Shown: positions 11,396-22,599 of the stretch, piece after piece
Layout of the letters: each line of letters begins with the position of its first letter
Numbering within the stretch: position 1 is the stretch's first letter
DNA from: Tiliqua scincoides
Lineage: Eukaryota; Chordata; Lepidosauria; Squamata; Scincidae
DNA length: 64,000 nucleotides
Assembly: GCF_035046505.1 (NCBI RefSeq)
Contig: NC_089823.1
Span: 102,323,412-102,387,411, forward strand
Direction: 5' to 3'
The notes under the pieces: generated by a model
Seen by the model: the letters and a program-made list of their open reading frames with translations, nothing else
Told to the model about the DNA's origin: nothing
Database searches by the model: none
Made by a program: the position numbers and the translations under genes

Positions 11396-11951
11396 ATAAG
11401 AACATAAGAACAGCCCCACTGGATCAGGCCATAGGCCCATCTAGTCCAGCTTCCTGTATCTCACAGCGGCCCACCAAATGCCCCAGGGAGCACACCAGAT
11501 AACAAGAGACCTCATCCTGGTGCCCTTGCATCTGGCATTCTGACATAACCCATTTCTAAAATCAGGAGGTTGCGCATACACATCATGGCTTGTACCCCAT
11601 AATGGATTTTTCCTCCAGAAACTTGTCCAATCCCCTTTTAAAGGCGTCTAGGCTAGACGCCAGCACCACATCCTGTGGCAAGGAGTTCCACAGACTGACC
11701 ACACGCTGAGTAAAGAAATATTTTCTTTTGTCTGTCCTAACCCGCCCAACACTCAATTTTAGTGGATGTCCCCTGGTTCTGGTATTATGTGAGAGTGTAA
11801 AGAGCATCTCCCTATCCACTCTGTCTAACCCCTGCATAATTTTGTATGTCTCAATCATGTCCCCCCTCAGGCGTCTCTTTTCTAGGCTGAAGAGGCCCAA
11901 ACGCCGTAGCCTTTCCTCATAAGGAAGGTGCCCCAGCCCCGTAAACTCCAA
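11396..11951 (-). mobile_element. CR1 LINE 3' end (5'-truncated)
   Basis: The minus strand encodes the C-terminal end of a CR1 reverse transcriptase: YEERLRRLGLFSLEKRRLRG, then TRGHPLKLSVGRVRTDKR, YFFTQRVV and WNSLPQDVV, open to its stop at 11583. This matches the bird CR1 C-terminus (YEERLRELGLFSLEKRRLRG). The 3'UTR and an octamer-type tail (TTCTTATG) follow to 11396. Truncated at 11951, the usual 5' truncation of CR1. The open frame suggests a fairly young copy. Confidence 0.9.
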
Positions 11952-12068
11952 TTAAACTCCGTTTAAAGTCCCTATTAAACTCCATTGGCAACAATATTCT
12001 TGGGGTTAAAGATAACTTTAAAAATCCACTTCTGAGTTTCTTGCTCCTCGATTGTCTTCCCAGAATGC

Positions 12069-12178
12069 ATTGGTATAGATGCTATGCCCATTCTGCATTC
12101 ACTAGATGGAGTGAATAATGGAATCTAATGGAATAATTCACCCCATCTAGTGGCTGAATGCGGAATAGCATCTATACC
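12069..12178. repeat. Palindromic MITE-like hairpin
   Basis: Starts GGTATAGATGCTAT and ends ATAGCATCTATACC, with arms of about 38 bp (including CACTAGATGG and CCATCTAGTG) around a ~30-bp loop. Arms match at most positions. Confidence 0.75.
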
Positions 12179-12445
12179 TTGTTACAAGGCATTTAAAGGT
12201 GGATCCTGGTATCCACTGAAGGTTTTGAAACAGAAACCAGTGGCGACTGATGTCCCACCTTTACTTTCCAAGCACATTTCTGAACAGTTCTATATTTGTT
12301 CAGAGAAGTCTCTTTGAGTTCTTTAAGGACTACAGCTATTAAAGACACAGAAATTTGCTTCCTATATTATTATGTAGCTTTGGAGCTACATAGCTATTAT
12401 GTCATGACACCCCAGCCAGGGAAGCCCTATCCCTGTCTTTTAAGG

Positions 12446-12798
12446 CAGTGTTTCTCAAACTGTGGTTCGGGACCCACTCAGTGGGTCATGAGCCAGTTTC
12501 AGGTGGGTCCCCATTCATTTCAATATTTTTACTATGCTGTATTAGACTTGATGCTACCATTGTATGTGACTGCATTTGTGGAAATGTTACAGACCTGTAC
12601 TTTTAACAAGCTACTATGTATATTCTGTTAAAATAGGTAGTCAGTGGAACTTACTCTTGGGTAGGATTGCAGCCTAGGATTGTTAAAAATTTCCCTGCTT
12701 GATGATGTCACTTCTGGTCATGACATCACTTCTGGTGAGTCCTGACAAATTCTCATTCTAAAAAGTGGATCCCATTGCTAAATGTGTGAAAACCACTG
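12446..12798. mobile_element. Short hAT, TSD TTTTAAGG/CTTTAAGG
   Basis: Starts CAGTGTTTCTCAAACTGTGG, ends AAAACCACTG. The 8-bp flanks at 12438 and 12799 differ at one base. The family also occurs at 28433-28535, 50920-51334 and 59399-59758. Internally it carries GGTAGGATTGCAGCC, a piece resembling the ~80-bp palindromic repeat. Confidence 0.88.
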
Positions 12799-12884
12799 CT
12801 TTAAGGGAAGGGGGAAGGCAGTAACATGATCTGTAGGATGGGAGATGGGAGAGGTTTTTCTTTACTTACTTTACTGCCAGGTAT

Positions 12885-13125
12885 GGGAGAGGTTTTTCTT
12901 TACTTACCAGGAGTGAGTGCAGGAGTCCTGGGAGGTGGGGCTGGTGGTGGTCTGGCGAACGCTCTGCATGGCTCTCCGCACTTCCAAACATCTAAAAAAA
13001 CCCAAGAAAGGGCACTTTCAGTTTTCATCATGGTTTTTGTACCCTTTTGGAGGATTTAAGATGTTTGGAGGTGCGGAGAACCTTGCGGAGGGCTCCCAGG
13101 ACTCCTTTACTGGTAAGTAAAAAAA
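12885..13125. repeat. Foldback element with splice-donor-like arm ends
   Basis: Left arm (CTTTACTTACCAGGAGT ... CCGCACTTCCAAACATCT) is the inverted complement of the right arm (AGATGTTTGGAGGTGCGG ... ACTGGTAAGTAAA), arms about 80 bp with a ~60-bp centre. Each arm ends in a CTGGTAAGT-type sequence. Confidence 0.7.
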
Positions 13126-13129
13126 TCCC

Positions 13130-15607
13130 CTCCTGTCCCTGGCAGCAGCGCATTCCTGGGGACTGTGCTGCTGCTTTAGTCCCTCCCCCGCACACACTTA
13201 CCTCAGAGAACCAAGGCTGTAGGTTATTTCAGTGATCAGATTAAGCAATCAAAGCTTTATTTACAAACAGGGATGACAAGATACATGGTTACGTTCTCTG
13301 TAACATTTGTTCCATGCCTAGAGATGGTTTTTTTAATTGTTAAAAACACAAAACACCACATTTTGTGTTTAAAATGTTCAAATAAAAACACGCTGCATTT
13401 TGGAGTGTAAGATATTTTCCAGAAATTAAAATAGATTACTTTTTCAATTAAAATAATACTGTAACTGCATCTGCTAACACAATATTGCATATATCACCTA
13501 CCTAATACATTTTTAAGTGTTTAAAATTAATAAAAATAAGAACTTGGAATAAAAACACATAACACCGCTTTATACCTTTCAATTCCTGAAATTTGCAAAA
13601 AAAACCCACCCCATTTTCAAACAACCCTACCCATGCCTTATCTCCAGTCTTCCTCTCCTTCATATTTTCAAGCCCTCTGGCTTCAGAGGCAGCCTCTTTA
13701 CACTCATCTCTCCCCCTAGAGTTTGCCTTTGGAGATGCATAAAGCATTTCCAATGCTTTACCTCTTGTTAACAATTGCTGTCTGCTGCTGAGACATTTTA
13801 TAACATCACAACAATTCCCCTTTCCAGTGACACAATCATGACATGACTGCAGATGTTCATGAATAGCTGTTCAGAGGCATTCAGGAAACAAAAGCTGGTA
13901 CTTATCAGTACAATGAACAAAGCGGATGAGGCCTTAGGGTGGCCTCTTGCCCTGTTTCTAACACTGATCTAATTGCTGGGGAAGAATCCTGTTCTGCTGC
14001 TCATGATAATTGTCTTATGCACAGAGAGAAAATCAGGAAGCTAATCTCCTTCCCTCAAGACTGCAGCTGTTTAAAGTCCATCAGAGATGGCCATAGCTGG
14101 AGATGGGATGCTAAAATAGGTGAACTATGTATTACTAAAGGAGATGAATAATGTGGCCTTCAGGTCCCTTTCAGCCCTATAGCATTTTCATTGTATGAAT
14201 TTCCTCTTTGAAATCTTGTCATTGTAGCTACTACAGCCCATGACTCATTTACTCTGGAACAGCACCAGGTTTTCCCAAAACCAGACTGATTTTGGGAAGC
14301 TATTCTGGAGTCCAAATGTTTATAAACCACAAATGCTTATCAAAGAGTTGTTTGCATCCTGAAGTTGCTCTGGGGTGTAGATTATTTTTCATAGATTATT
14401 TTTCTTATTTATAAGCCAAAAACTCTGAATGAGCTCTCACTGAGGAGGTCAGTTTGTGTCTGGGCTATACCACTTCAAGTTGCAGGTATAATGTGCACAT
14501 GATTGTATATTCCTATGCGCTGAAGGGAATTCCTGTATATTCCCCCCCATGATTGTATATTCCTATGCGCTCACACACATGTGACATCTAGCCATCTCTC
14601 TTGGAGGCGCAAATGTGCCTTATGGAACATTTGCAACCCTCCTGGGCTGGCGCAAGGGTGAGTCAGGATTGCGCCCTTAAGCACTTAAGTACATAAATGA
14701 CTAGAGAACTCATCAGTAGGGTTCAATTGTCTTTTTATATGCCATGCAGCATATATTCTCATATGTCCAGTTCTAAAGCATAAGGAGAATGTATTTTCTT
14801 CCATTAGGGATATAGGATACCACTGATCTGATGAACTGACATAGGTGCTAACCTACTAGTAACAGCTTGTAAGATATTGAAGCTTACCTTCAATGTTGTA
14901 TAAAGAAATGCATGCTATTCAGTGTTTGGTATCTATTAAAGATACCTTTATAGCCAGGTCCAGTTATGGTTACATAGCTGTAAGTTCCACTGAGTTGGAG
15001 TTTACTCCCAAGAACAAGTGTTTCAGATTGCTTTTAGGATTGAGAATCTCTCAGTTGCTGTAGCTTTTATTTCCTTTAATATTCATTCAGAAGGAAGCTA
15101 CTGCTCCTCCTCTCTTCAAGAATTAATTATGCTAGGCAAGCTTCACCATGAATAAATAGCATAGAAGCAGCACCTTCTTTTAAAAATAGTTCCCAGGATT
15201 GAATCATCTGATTCATGAGAACAATTCCAATTCCCAGTGAGCATATCAATGTGGCTAAAAGCAAGTGCAATCGCCACATCGTTGTGAGATGCATCAGTTC
15301 CTTTCTGGGGTTGATCTCAGGTAAAACCAGTTCTTCTGTGTGGGCTGAGGAGGAAATTGTTGATAGTCCAAAGATTCTAGAAGTGACTGTTAGGGCAAAG
15401 CAGCCCCATATACTCTGAGATTAAACTCTGGAGCCTGCAATTATTCTGCTCAGCAGTGAGCTCACTTGTCTGTTACTCTTTAATCTTTACAGAAAGAATT
15501 TCAGATTTCACAAAATGCTATAAGATTTCAGTTCTCTTTTAAAAGCAAATGACTTGGCAAAAGTTGTTCCAAACATCCCATAGCCCAAAAGAAGGGGGAA
15601 GCCAGCA
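13130..15607. other. Unassigned intergenic sequence
   Basis: AT-rich and largely unclassified. A 24-bp direct repeat (ATTGTATATTCCTATGCGCT core) occurs at about 14500 and 14548. 14600-14690 resembles the foldback-type segment at 5595-5700. 14985-15050 looks like a decayed palindromic repeat. No coding exon. Confidence 0.4.
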
Positions 15608-15679
15608 CAGTCCTATGCATGCTTACACAGAAGTAAAGCCCAATGGGATTTACTCTCAAGTAAGTGTGTCTAGGATTAC
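15608..15679 (-). repeat. ~80-bp palindromic repeat
   Basis: Reads TCCTATGCATGCTTACACAG, AAGTAAAGCCCAATGGG, and ends TCTAGGATTACAG. Isolated intergenic copy. Confidence 0.75.
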
Positions 15680-16765
15680 AGAGTACATTACAGGTTTAGT
15701 GTCAATAAGTCACAGTACACTTACATTCTGAATTGCATTTTTTTCTTCTCTTTGAGTTGCCGCACACACTTTTTTGGTGTCTATGAATTTGTGATGTGCC
15801 TAATACAAGAGCAATACTGAAAACTGGCATCAGAAGACATATATTAATTGTATATGTGGTGGAATTGTGTGTGTTATTTATCTTTAACAGTGGTAATCCG
15901 TATTATGTTTGTTTGTTCCTCTTCTTGTTTGACTTCCACACCACAAGGGGGAGATCTATATAAATTGTGCTTAAGAGCAGTATGGAATTTCAATGTATTT
16001 CTTGTAAAAGCAGGTTTGCTGATTGCTAAAATTAACTAAAAAAAGATTTGCTCTTCAGTGAAGAAGATTAATATCTTGCATGATGAATTTCCTAAGATTT
16101 ACATTTAGATGAGAGAGGACCACAGTTGGCAACTCTAGTTGTAGCTCAAATGGAAAAGCCTTTGTAGCCCTTTCTATTTTGGAGGATTCAATGGCCGGTC
16201 TGGGTAGGAAAAGCCAGGTCAGAATCTGGGAACTCCTATTGTTCCAAAAGACACTCTAGTCTGAAGCTGGTGGCTCACAACATGGGACAGCCACACATTG
16301 ATCCATGGGTTTTAGTTCCAGAAGCTTCTGAGAGTGATAAAGTTCTAAGTTCTAATTTCTAATGAAGGTTATTCATGCCAAGGTGCACACACATTAGTGG
16401 AGAGCAAGGAGACAGGCTAGGATGAGGTCAGTCAGCCATCCTACTCCCTCCCCACCAACTATTCATGAATGCTTCATGAGGCGTTCAGTGGCTTGCAGTT
16501 TACTCTAGTTTCTATGTGCTATGTGCTTGGCAGAGCAGCAGGTTCTGTGCGCTACCCTCTGAACATTGTATCACTTTTGGCATTTTAGGTTAGATCTGAA
16601 TCTGATTCTACACAGCCATTTTGAAGAGAGTACAGTGTGTGACTGTTTTAGATAACTCACTGTGCTGGCCATGGAGACTGTATGGACTTGAAGCATTGGG
16701 GGGAGAGAAGATATCAGTCTGACTGTGAAGAAAATGTATTGAGTCACATGCTGAAAGACCTAGAT

Positions 16766-16890
16766 CAGTGGTTCTCAAACTGGTGGATTGTGACCCACCA
16801 GCTTGTATAAAGATGCCCCGTTCCCTTTAAGGGGCAGGGGCAGGGGGAAAGCAGCAAAGCGATCCCCGGGATCACACCCCTGCGGGGGGA
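16766..16890. mobile_element. hAT left end (truncated)
   Basis: Starts CAGTGGTTCTCAAACTGG; the interior (AGCAAAGCGATCCCCGGGAT) resembles the 41314-41794 family. The 8 bp before it, ACCTAGAT, have the central TA of this class, but no right end is recognisable. Confidence 0.65.
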
Positions 16891-16961
16891 GGGGGTGCTT
16901 TTTTTTTGGTTTCCGGTTTGATAACCTGTACACCATTTACACTGGGTGCCCTTGCTTTTAA

Positions 16962-17315
16962 TTGGTGGCATCACTAGGAAGGTGCAGTGGGTGTGGACCA
17001 CACCAGGTGATGCGCAAAGGGAGGTGACCGCACTACTAGCCAAAAAATTTTTAATGTTGGTATTTTTGAATAGTACCATCATGTTTTATATCATTCAATG
17101 TGAAATTTCATGCAGACTTCAGTGAAACAGACCATGGTGAAATATCTCTATTCTATCAAAAGTTATAGCCAGAAAACCAGTGGGGGTGGGGCAATAGTGC
17201 ATCACCATGCCCACTGCATAGAGTGCTGCCCTACCCACTACACTGGAAGAGGGCCATCATGGGGGTGACGGGCTGGCCTCTGGCATCAGGTGACCCAAAC
17301 CTTAGTGATGTAATT
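16962..17315. mobile_element. MITE of the GTGGCATCACTAGG family
   Basis: Starts GTGGCATCACTAGG and contains TATCATTCAATGTGAAATTTC and TCAAAAGTTATAGCCA, words shared with 24900-25243 and 26773-28967. TAATTG borders both sides. Boundaries are approximate. Confidence 0.55.
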
Positions 17316-17319
17316 GCTA

Positions 17320-18997
17320 GCTGTATCCTCAATGAGGTGCAACAGAATAATATACATGGAGTCTGAGATATCTGTATGCAAGGCAAATACTTTCTGGGAG
17401 ATAATATAAATTGGGAAACAGTGTAGTACATTTGGAAAGGGCTAATCAGTGGTGTACCTAGTGCTGGGCAAATGCCCCAGGCACTGAAACCCACATGACT
17501 CTAGGACTACACAGGAAGCCTTCAGAGGCTCCCAACATGATCAGAAACTGTACTTCCAGTTTTCCTGAAGTACAGTTTAATAGTCGGCCTTGGAGTTGCA
17601 CAAGGCTCCGTGTGCTAGATCAGTATGGGGGGGAGCATCGTGGACCTTTGCCCAATCAGGGCAGGTCCATTACTGGGGCTGACCCCTCTCCATCTTGATG
17701 ACCCAATCTGAATTCTAGCCCTCTGCTCTTATATTATTTAGAAAAAACAGCTCTCTGTTAATATTCCACCACACATCTAGTTTGACCCATAGATAATTCC
17801 AGCACTTTGACAGATATACCAAGATAATACATATTATATATACACCTAAACATCCTTATATGTGTGATATTATTATACTGACATAGAGTAGAGCACATGC
17901 TTTGAAAATCCTAGATACAATCACTGGAAGGCTTCAGACTGTTTTCGGAAACCCTGAAGAACCACTGCATATAGAATAGACAACGCTGAGTTAGATGGGC
18001 CAGTGGTCTAATACAGTATAAGGTACTTTCAGGTAAAGTAGTCCTTTCAGCGACATTATTTTTTTTACAGATTAACTGTTGAAAATAGATTTCTTAGCAA
18101 AAACACAAAAAGCATCCTTTTCAAACAAGTGTGCTCTGGGATAACAAGCCTAATCACTTACATTTATGTGACAAGGAGGAATCAGCTACTGTTTAGTTCT
18201 TGATCTTGTGGAGAACTATCATTGAGTAAGCTGCGCATACAGTGTCAGTTTTGCTGTCAAAAACATAGATAGTTTAAAGGTAACACCCTATGTTATTTCA
18301 CCACAATCAGATGTTGCAAAATGAATGCTTCACTCATATGCAGGTGAGCTGTTCCACTCATTTATGACACCAACAGGTGCACAGTAATTATCTCTTTCAT
18401 TTGAATGACTGGTTTTTGTCAAGGATGACAATGCCGTAGAAATGAAGTTTAGGGATAAGGCAAGTATGTACTGCAAACCAGATTATGGATTCAAAGGGGA
18501 GAAACGGGGGGGGGGGGAAGAGAGAGAAGAAAATGGGTGGTAAAGAAGGGAGAAGATTCAGCAAAAGAAATGGCCAAGATAGGGGTAAAGAGGAGGCAGA
18601 CTGGGCACATGGGTTTTTGGAACTTGCCATTTTCAACCCCAAATCCAAAAGCCTTTCTTGAGGTTACTGTTCATCAGAAGCTGGAACAGATCAGTTCTTT
18701 TCCTAACACTGGTATCTGACCCAGTGGGGTTTGTTGAAATTACATGGAATACTTCATATTCTGAAGGCAAGCAGTGCTGACGTGAAAAGTTCTTATGTGC
18801 TAAGAATGATGCACTGCATAAGGACTTGCAAATAGTAGCCTTTACCATGTAAAAGAGTACTTCCATATGAAAGATGTGGAGTTTGTTTTTTGTGTCTTCC
18901 ACATAAATGGGGTAATATTTGAAACATTGCCCTGCCACTAGGAGTCTTCTAGCGATACCCTTCTCTCAGTCTTTCTGCTAGACCTAGTTTTAGGCAG
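17320..18997. other. Unassigned intergenic sequence
   Basis: 17447 begins CAGTGGTGTACCTAG, a possible left end of another CAGTGGCGTAGC-type MITE without a matching right end. The rest shows no gene or classifiable repeat; an 11-base G run lies near 18506. Confidence 0.35.
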
Positions 18998-19069
18998 TAA
19001 TCCTATCCACACTTACCTAGGAGTAAGCCCCATTGACTATAATGGGACCTGAGTAGACATGCATAGGCT
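18998..19069 (+). repeat. ~80-bp palindromic repeat
   Basis: Reads AATCCTATCCACACTTACC, AGGAGTAAGCCCCATTGAC, and GAGTAGACATGCATAGG, with a small deletion after AATGGGACC. A more diverged relative follows at about 19881-19950. Confidence 0.75.
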
Positions 19070-20174
19070 TGAGCTCAAAGTCCTCTCCTGTGCTATTCTC
19101 CCTCTCTTCTAAATATCACTTTCTGAAGCTTATTTTCCATCCTTCCGGTGCCAAACCACCTTACAACTATCAGACCTGTGGAGAAGAGGGATGGTAAATT
19201 TGCTCATGCTCAGAAGGAAACAGTAGTATCAGACAAAAAAGTACAAGCACAATCTATTGTTAAGAGCCCACATCCACTTTCCCATGGATGTCAATCATAC
19301 TACAAATCATGGTGAGGCTTTCACTGAAATAATTTTACATTCCTTTCACAGTGTGCTTCAAGCATCATTAAAATATACCAGGTTATCATACTGTAAGAGA
19401 GAATAGTGCCAAATAACAACATCAAATAAAAATATTCAAGTTGCACTAGTCTTGGATTGGATCCTAATCCACAAACAAAATTAGCATACTGCTATCAAAA
19501 TCAGTTGGACAAAGACCTATAACTGGTATGATTCATGGAACACATGCTTATTTAGCAGGTTTTTTCAAAGAAGGAGGAAATGACATTTCATGATGATAAG
19601 AGATGTTGTCCTTGTGCTGAATATAAACTAATCAAATGAAATAATGCATGAGGCAAAGAATGGGAAAAGAGACAAAGGAAATAATCATGAGATATGTGAA
19701 TGATGGAATGTAAGGAATTGGCAGGGTGGGAGGAGTGTAGGAAGAGATGTTGGGAGATATAATACCAAGTCTGTCACTGTGCAAATAGTAATTATTTAAA
19801 TGGAACTGAGATAAAAGAAGCTAAGATAATGCTTTAAGGAGGAAAGAGAGAGAGTGAGAGTGTGTGAAGATAGCCTTATAGCCCAAACCTATGCATGTTT
19901 ATTCTAAAGTCAGTCCCATATTAGCCAGTGAGGTTTTGTTCAGTGTGCGACCTAAATAGAACTAGGGCCAAGTTCACTCTGCACAAGGAATTATTTATAT
20001 TTTACTAAAGACTAATTATCTTGTCATATGAAATGATATGACAAAACACCTTGGCTTGGATCCAAAGAACTATGAGTGGAACATGTAGTTAGGGCTGTTC
20101 TGCTAACTCTTGTGCAAGTTGAAATGGAAGATTTCTCACAGTGCAACAATCAAGAGACAAGAAACACAGGTTTG

Positions 20175-20325
20175 GTTGGCAAACAGCAGTCTCGAAAGAC
20201 TATGGTATAAGCCTGCAGCACCTGGTATTCCCAAGCAGTCTCCCATCCAAGTACTAACCAGGCTTGACCCTACTTAGCTTCCAAGATCAGATGAGATCGG
20301 GCATGTGCAGGGTAACAGTTGCTGC
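20175..20325 (-). mobile_element. 5S-rRNA-derived SINE, copy 1
   Basis: Plus-strand words ATCCAAGTACTAACCAGG, CTTAGCTTCCAAGATCAGAT and GAGATCGGGCATG are the reverse complement of vertebrate 5S rRNA, diverged. The non-5S segment before it (GTCTCGAAAGACTATGGTAT) recurs in all three copies, so this is a dispersed SINE and not a 5S gene. Confidence 0.85.
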
Positions 20326-20676
20326 AATTAAAAAATGCAGTGAAAGATACAGGTCATTGGTATATAACCTCTTGAGGGCCATATGTTCAAGAATTGGGAT
20401 TTGCTTTAGGTTTACAGCTGCTTAAAAAAAGCCATGGGGAAGTAATCCACTAAAGCAAATCTTTCCCTGCAAATGTTTTTATTTTTACTTTTTACTATAT
20501 GGTCAAGATGCAAAGGATTGCTAGTACTGTACATGCAGATGAGCAATTTACCATGCAGCTTCAGTCAGTGCTTTTTAATGAGCAAACACGGCTTCAAAAT
20601 GATCCCACAATGAAGAGAGGGTTTTCTCTATATTCCTTATCAAGGGAGTGTCACTTCAAAGCCACACATCCAATGT

Positions 20677-20805
20677 GTTGGTTGTCAACCTTCAGTCTCG
20701 AAAGACTATGGTATAAGCCTACATCCAAGTACAGTACTAACCAGGCCTGACCCTGCTTAGCTTCCAAGATCAGATGAGATCGGGCATGTGCAGGGTAATT
20801 GCACA
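20677..20805 (-). mobile_element. 5S-rRNA-derived SINE, copy 2 (internally deleted)
   Basis: Same order (TTCAGTCTCGAAAGACTATG, then CAGGCCTGACCCTGCTTAGC) as copy 1, but about 30 bp covering the GCACC...GTCTCCC part of 5S is missing. Same orientation and only 350 bp from copy 1. Confidence 0.82.
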
Positions 20806-21469
20806 ATGAATAAAATCAAAAGATACCATCTATTTACAAGGGGAGGGGGGGACAAAACCATTAATATGTTAAGATTAAAATAATAATCTGAAGGAAACTA
20901 AAATTAAATACAACAAAAATCACACTGAAACCAGTAATTTATACACCTTGAAATTACCTTAATGGTATCATGCTTGTGCTCAGCTAGTTTAAAGTGGCAT
21001 TGTTTCTGAATTTGAACTATGCTCATTTAAACTACTTCAGAAATCTGGGCCAACTTTCAAGTCCAAGCCTATAAATACTTATCCCTTCTACACAGTCTGT
21101 ATAATATGTGTGAGTTGGTTGGTGATGTGTCAACCTATATTTTGTCTGAGCAAATTCTTCCCAACTCGAAAATAAATATCTACACATTTCTTTCTATAAA
21201 TCATTACATCTTAAATTACGACAATATTTTAAATGCTCCCTCCATTGTACCTATCCACTGAGAGAAGCATGCTTTCATGGTTTGTTTTCCCACTGCTTTT
21301 GCTTGATGGATGAATGACAACCTTTCTGGGAGCAACCATTCAGGAATGCATAGATGAAAAGCCCTTATGGACTCAGCCATAAAACACAGCAAGTATATAA
21401 TTAAAGCTACAGTGGATAAGAGAGATAGGTTGTACTAAACATGTTCTTAAGGGAAATGAGTGTATATTG

Positions 21470-21540
21470 ATTGCAATACAATGCAAGCTTACCTGGAAGT
21501 AAGCCCGATTGAACATTAGAACATGCATTGGATCATACCA
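21470..21540 (+). repeat. Diverged palindromic repeat
   Basis: GCAAGCTTACCTGGAAGTAAGC, reduced here to its core CCTGGAAGTAAGCCCGATTG, then AACATGCATTGG, follows family order with an internal loss. Confidence 0.55.
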
Positions 21541-22419
21541 TGTATCTTTTAATATAGCATCACAAAACCTTCTGAAAAACTGCAATACAAACTTGTATCA
21601 GCCAGCCCCAAACACTGTACTCAGTAAGCTACAGTTGCATGCAGCTGCCACAAACATATACACACATACCACACACGTGTCTCTCCCCGATCCCCTTCTG
21701 TAACATCTGCAGCAACTTACTTTGCCATCACAATACTGTCCCTTTTGCTGCCAATAGTAGCCAATGACGTGGAGTAGGGTATTGCACACAATGTTGCAAT
21801 GTCAGGACACAGGAACATGTTATGGAGGGGGAAATGAGACATGTGGCTATCATTTTTGATGGCAATTGAATGTGTTTTGTAATATCTAGCTTCAGCCTCA
21901 CATCTTTGTATAGCTTCAGTTATGTTCGAAGTTGGGCAAAGTTTGAATACTAAAATTGGTAAACATGTTAACAGAAGAAATAAAGAAGCTTTCTTTTTGT
22001 TGCTGTTATTCAAAGTATAACTATTATTTCAATTGTTGGAAAAAAGGGTCTAAGTCAAGGAGAGTCATATCGTAGAAGACACTTTTTTTGACTGCTTCTC
22101 ACTAACCTACTGTTAACAATAATATCTGGAGCTGATGCAGTAAAAGGTTTCAAAGAAAAATACTTTACAGGTTCTTACAGTTCACAAACATGTACATTTC
22201 TGTTGATAGTACAGGCCCTCAACTTGGAACAAGGAATCCTAGAGCTATTCCCTTTGCATGTCTGTGTGAGACCTCATGGCATGATGGACTCCATGCAGCT
22301 CATCAGAGCTCATGGAGAGAGGTCTTGCACGGAGGGAAACCAGATTGTGAAACATCCCACAGGTCAAAGAGGACAAAAGGTCTGAGACAGGCAGCCCCTG
22401 AGTAATCTGCCTCCTAGGC

Positions 22420-22587
22420 CAGAGGTTCCCAAACTTTCCCTGTTCATGGAACCTCTACAGTTCCCAGTAATTTTTTTTTTTTACAGTGCCTCTACAGTTC
22501 TGTGGCTGTGTTTCCCTTTAAAATTTAAACTAGCCCAGGGCACCTATGAGTTTACTGCAGTGCCCTGGTACAGTTTGGGAACTGCGG
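22420..22587. mobile_element. Short hAT, TSD TCCTAGGC/TTTTAGGC
   Basis: Starts CAGAGGTTCCCAAACTTT, ends AGTTTGGGAACTGCGG; 168 bp. Flanks at 22412 and 22588 agree at 6 of 8 bases. The pair CTCTACAGTTC is repeated inside. Confidence 0.75.
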
Positions 22588-22599
22588 TTTTAGGCCCCC

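Noticed and set aside
20175-20805. Functional 5S rRNA genes
   Set aside because: The 5S parts are diverged, one has lost about 30 bp, and all carry a shared non-5S segment, so they are SINEs.
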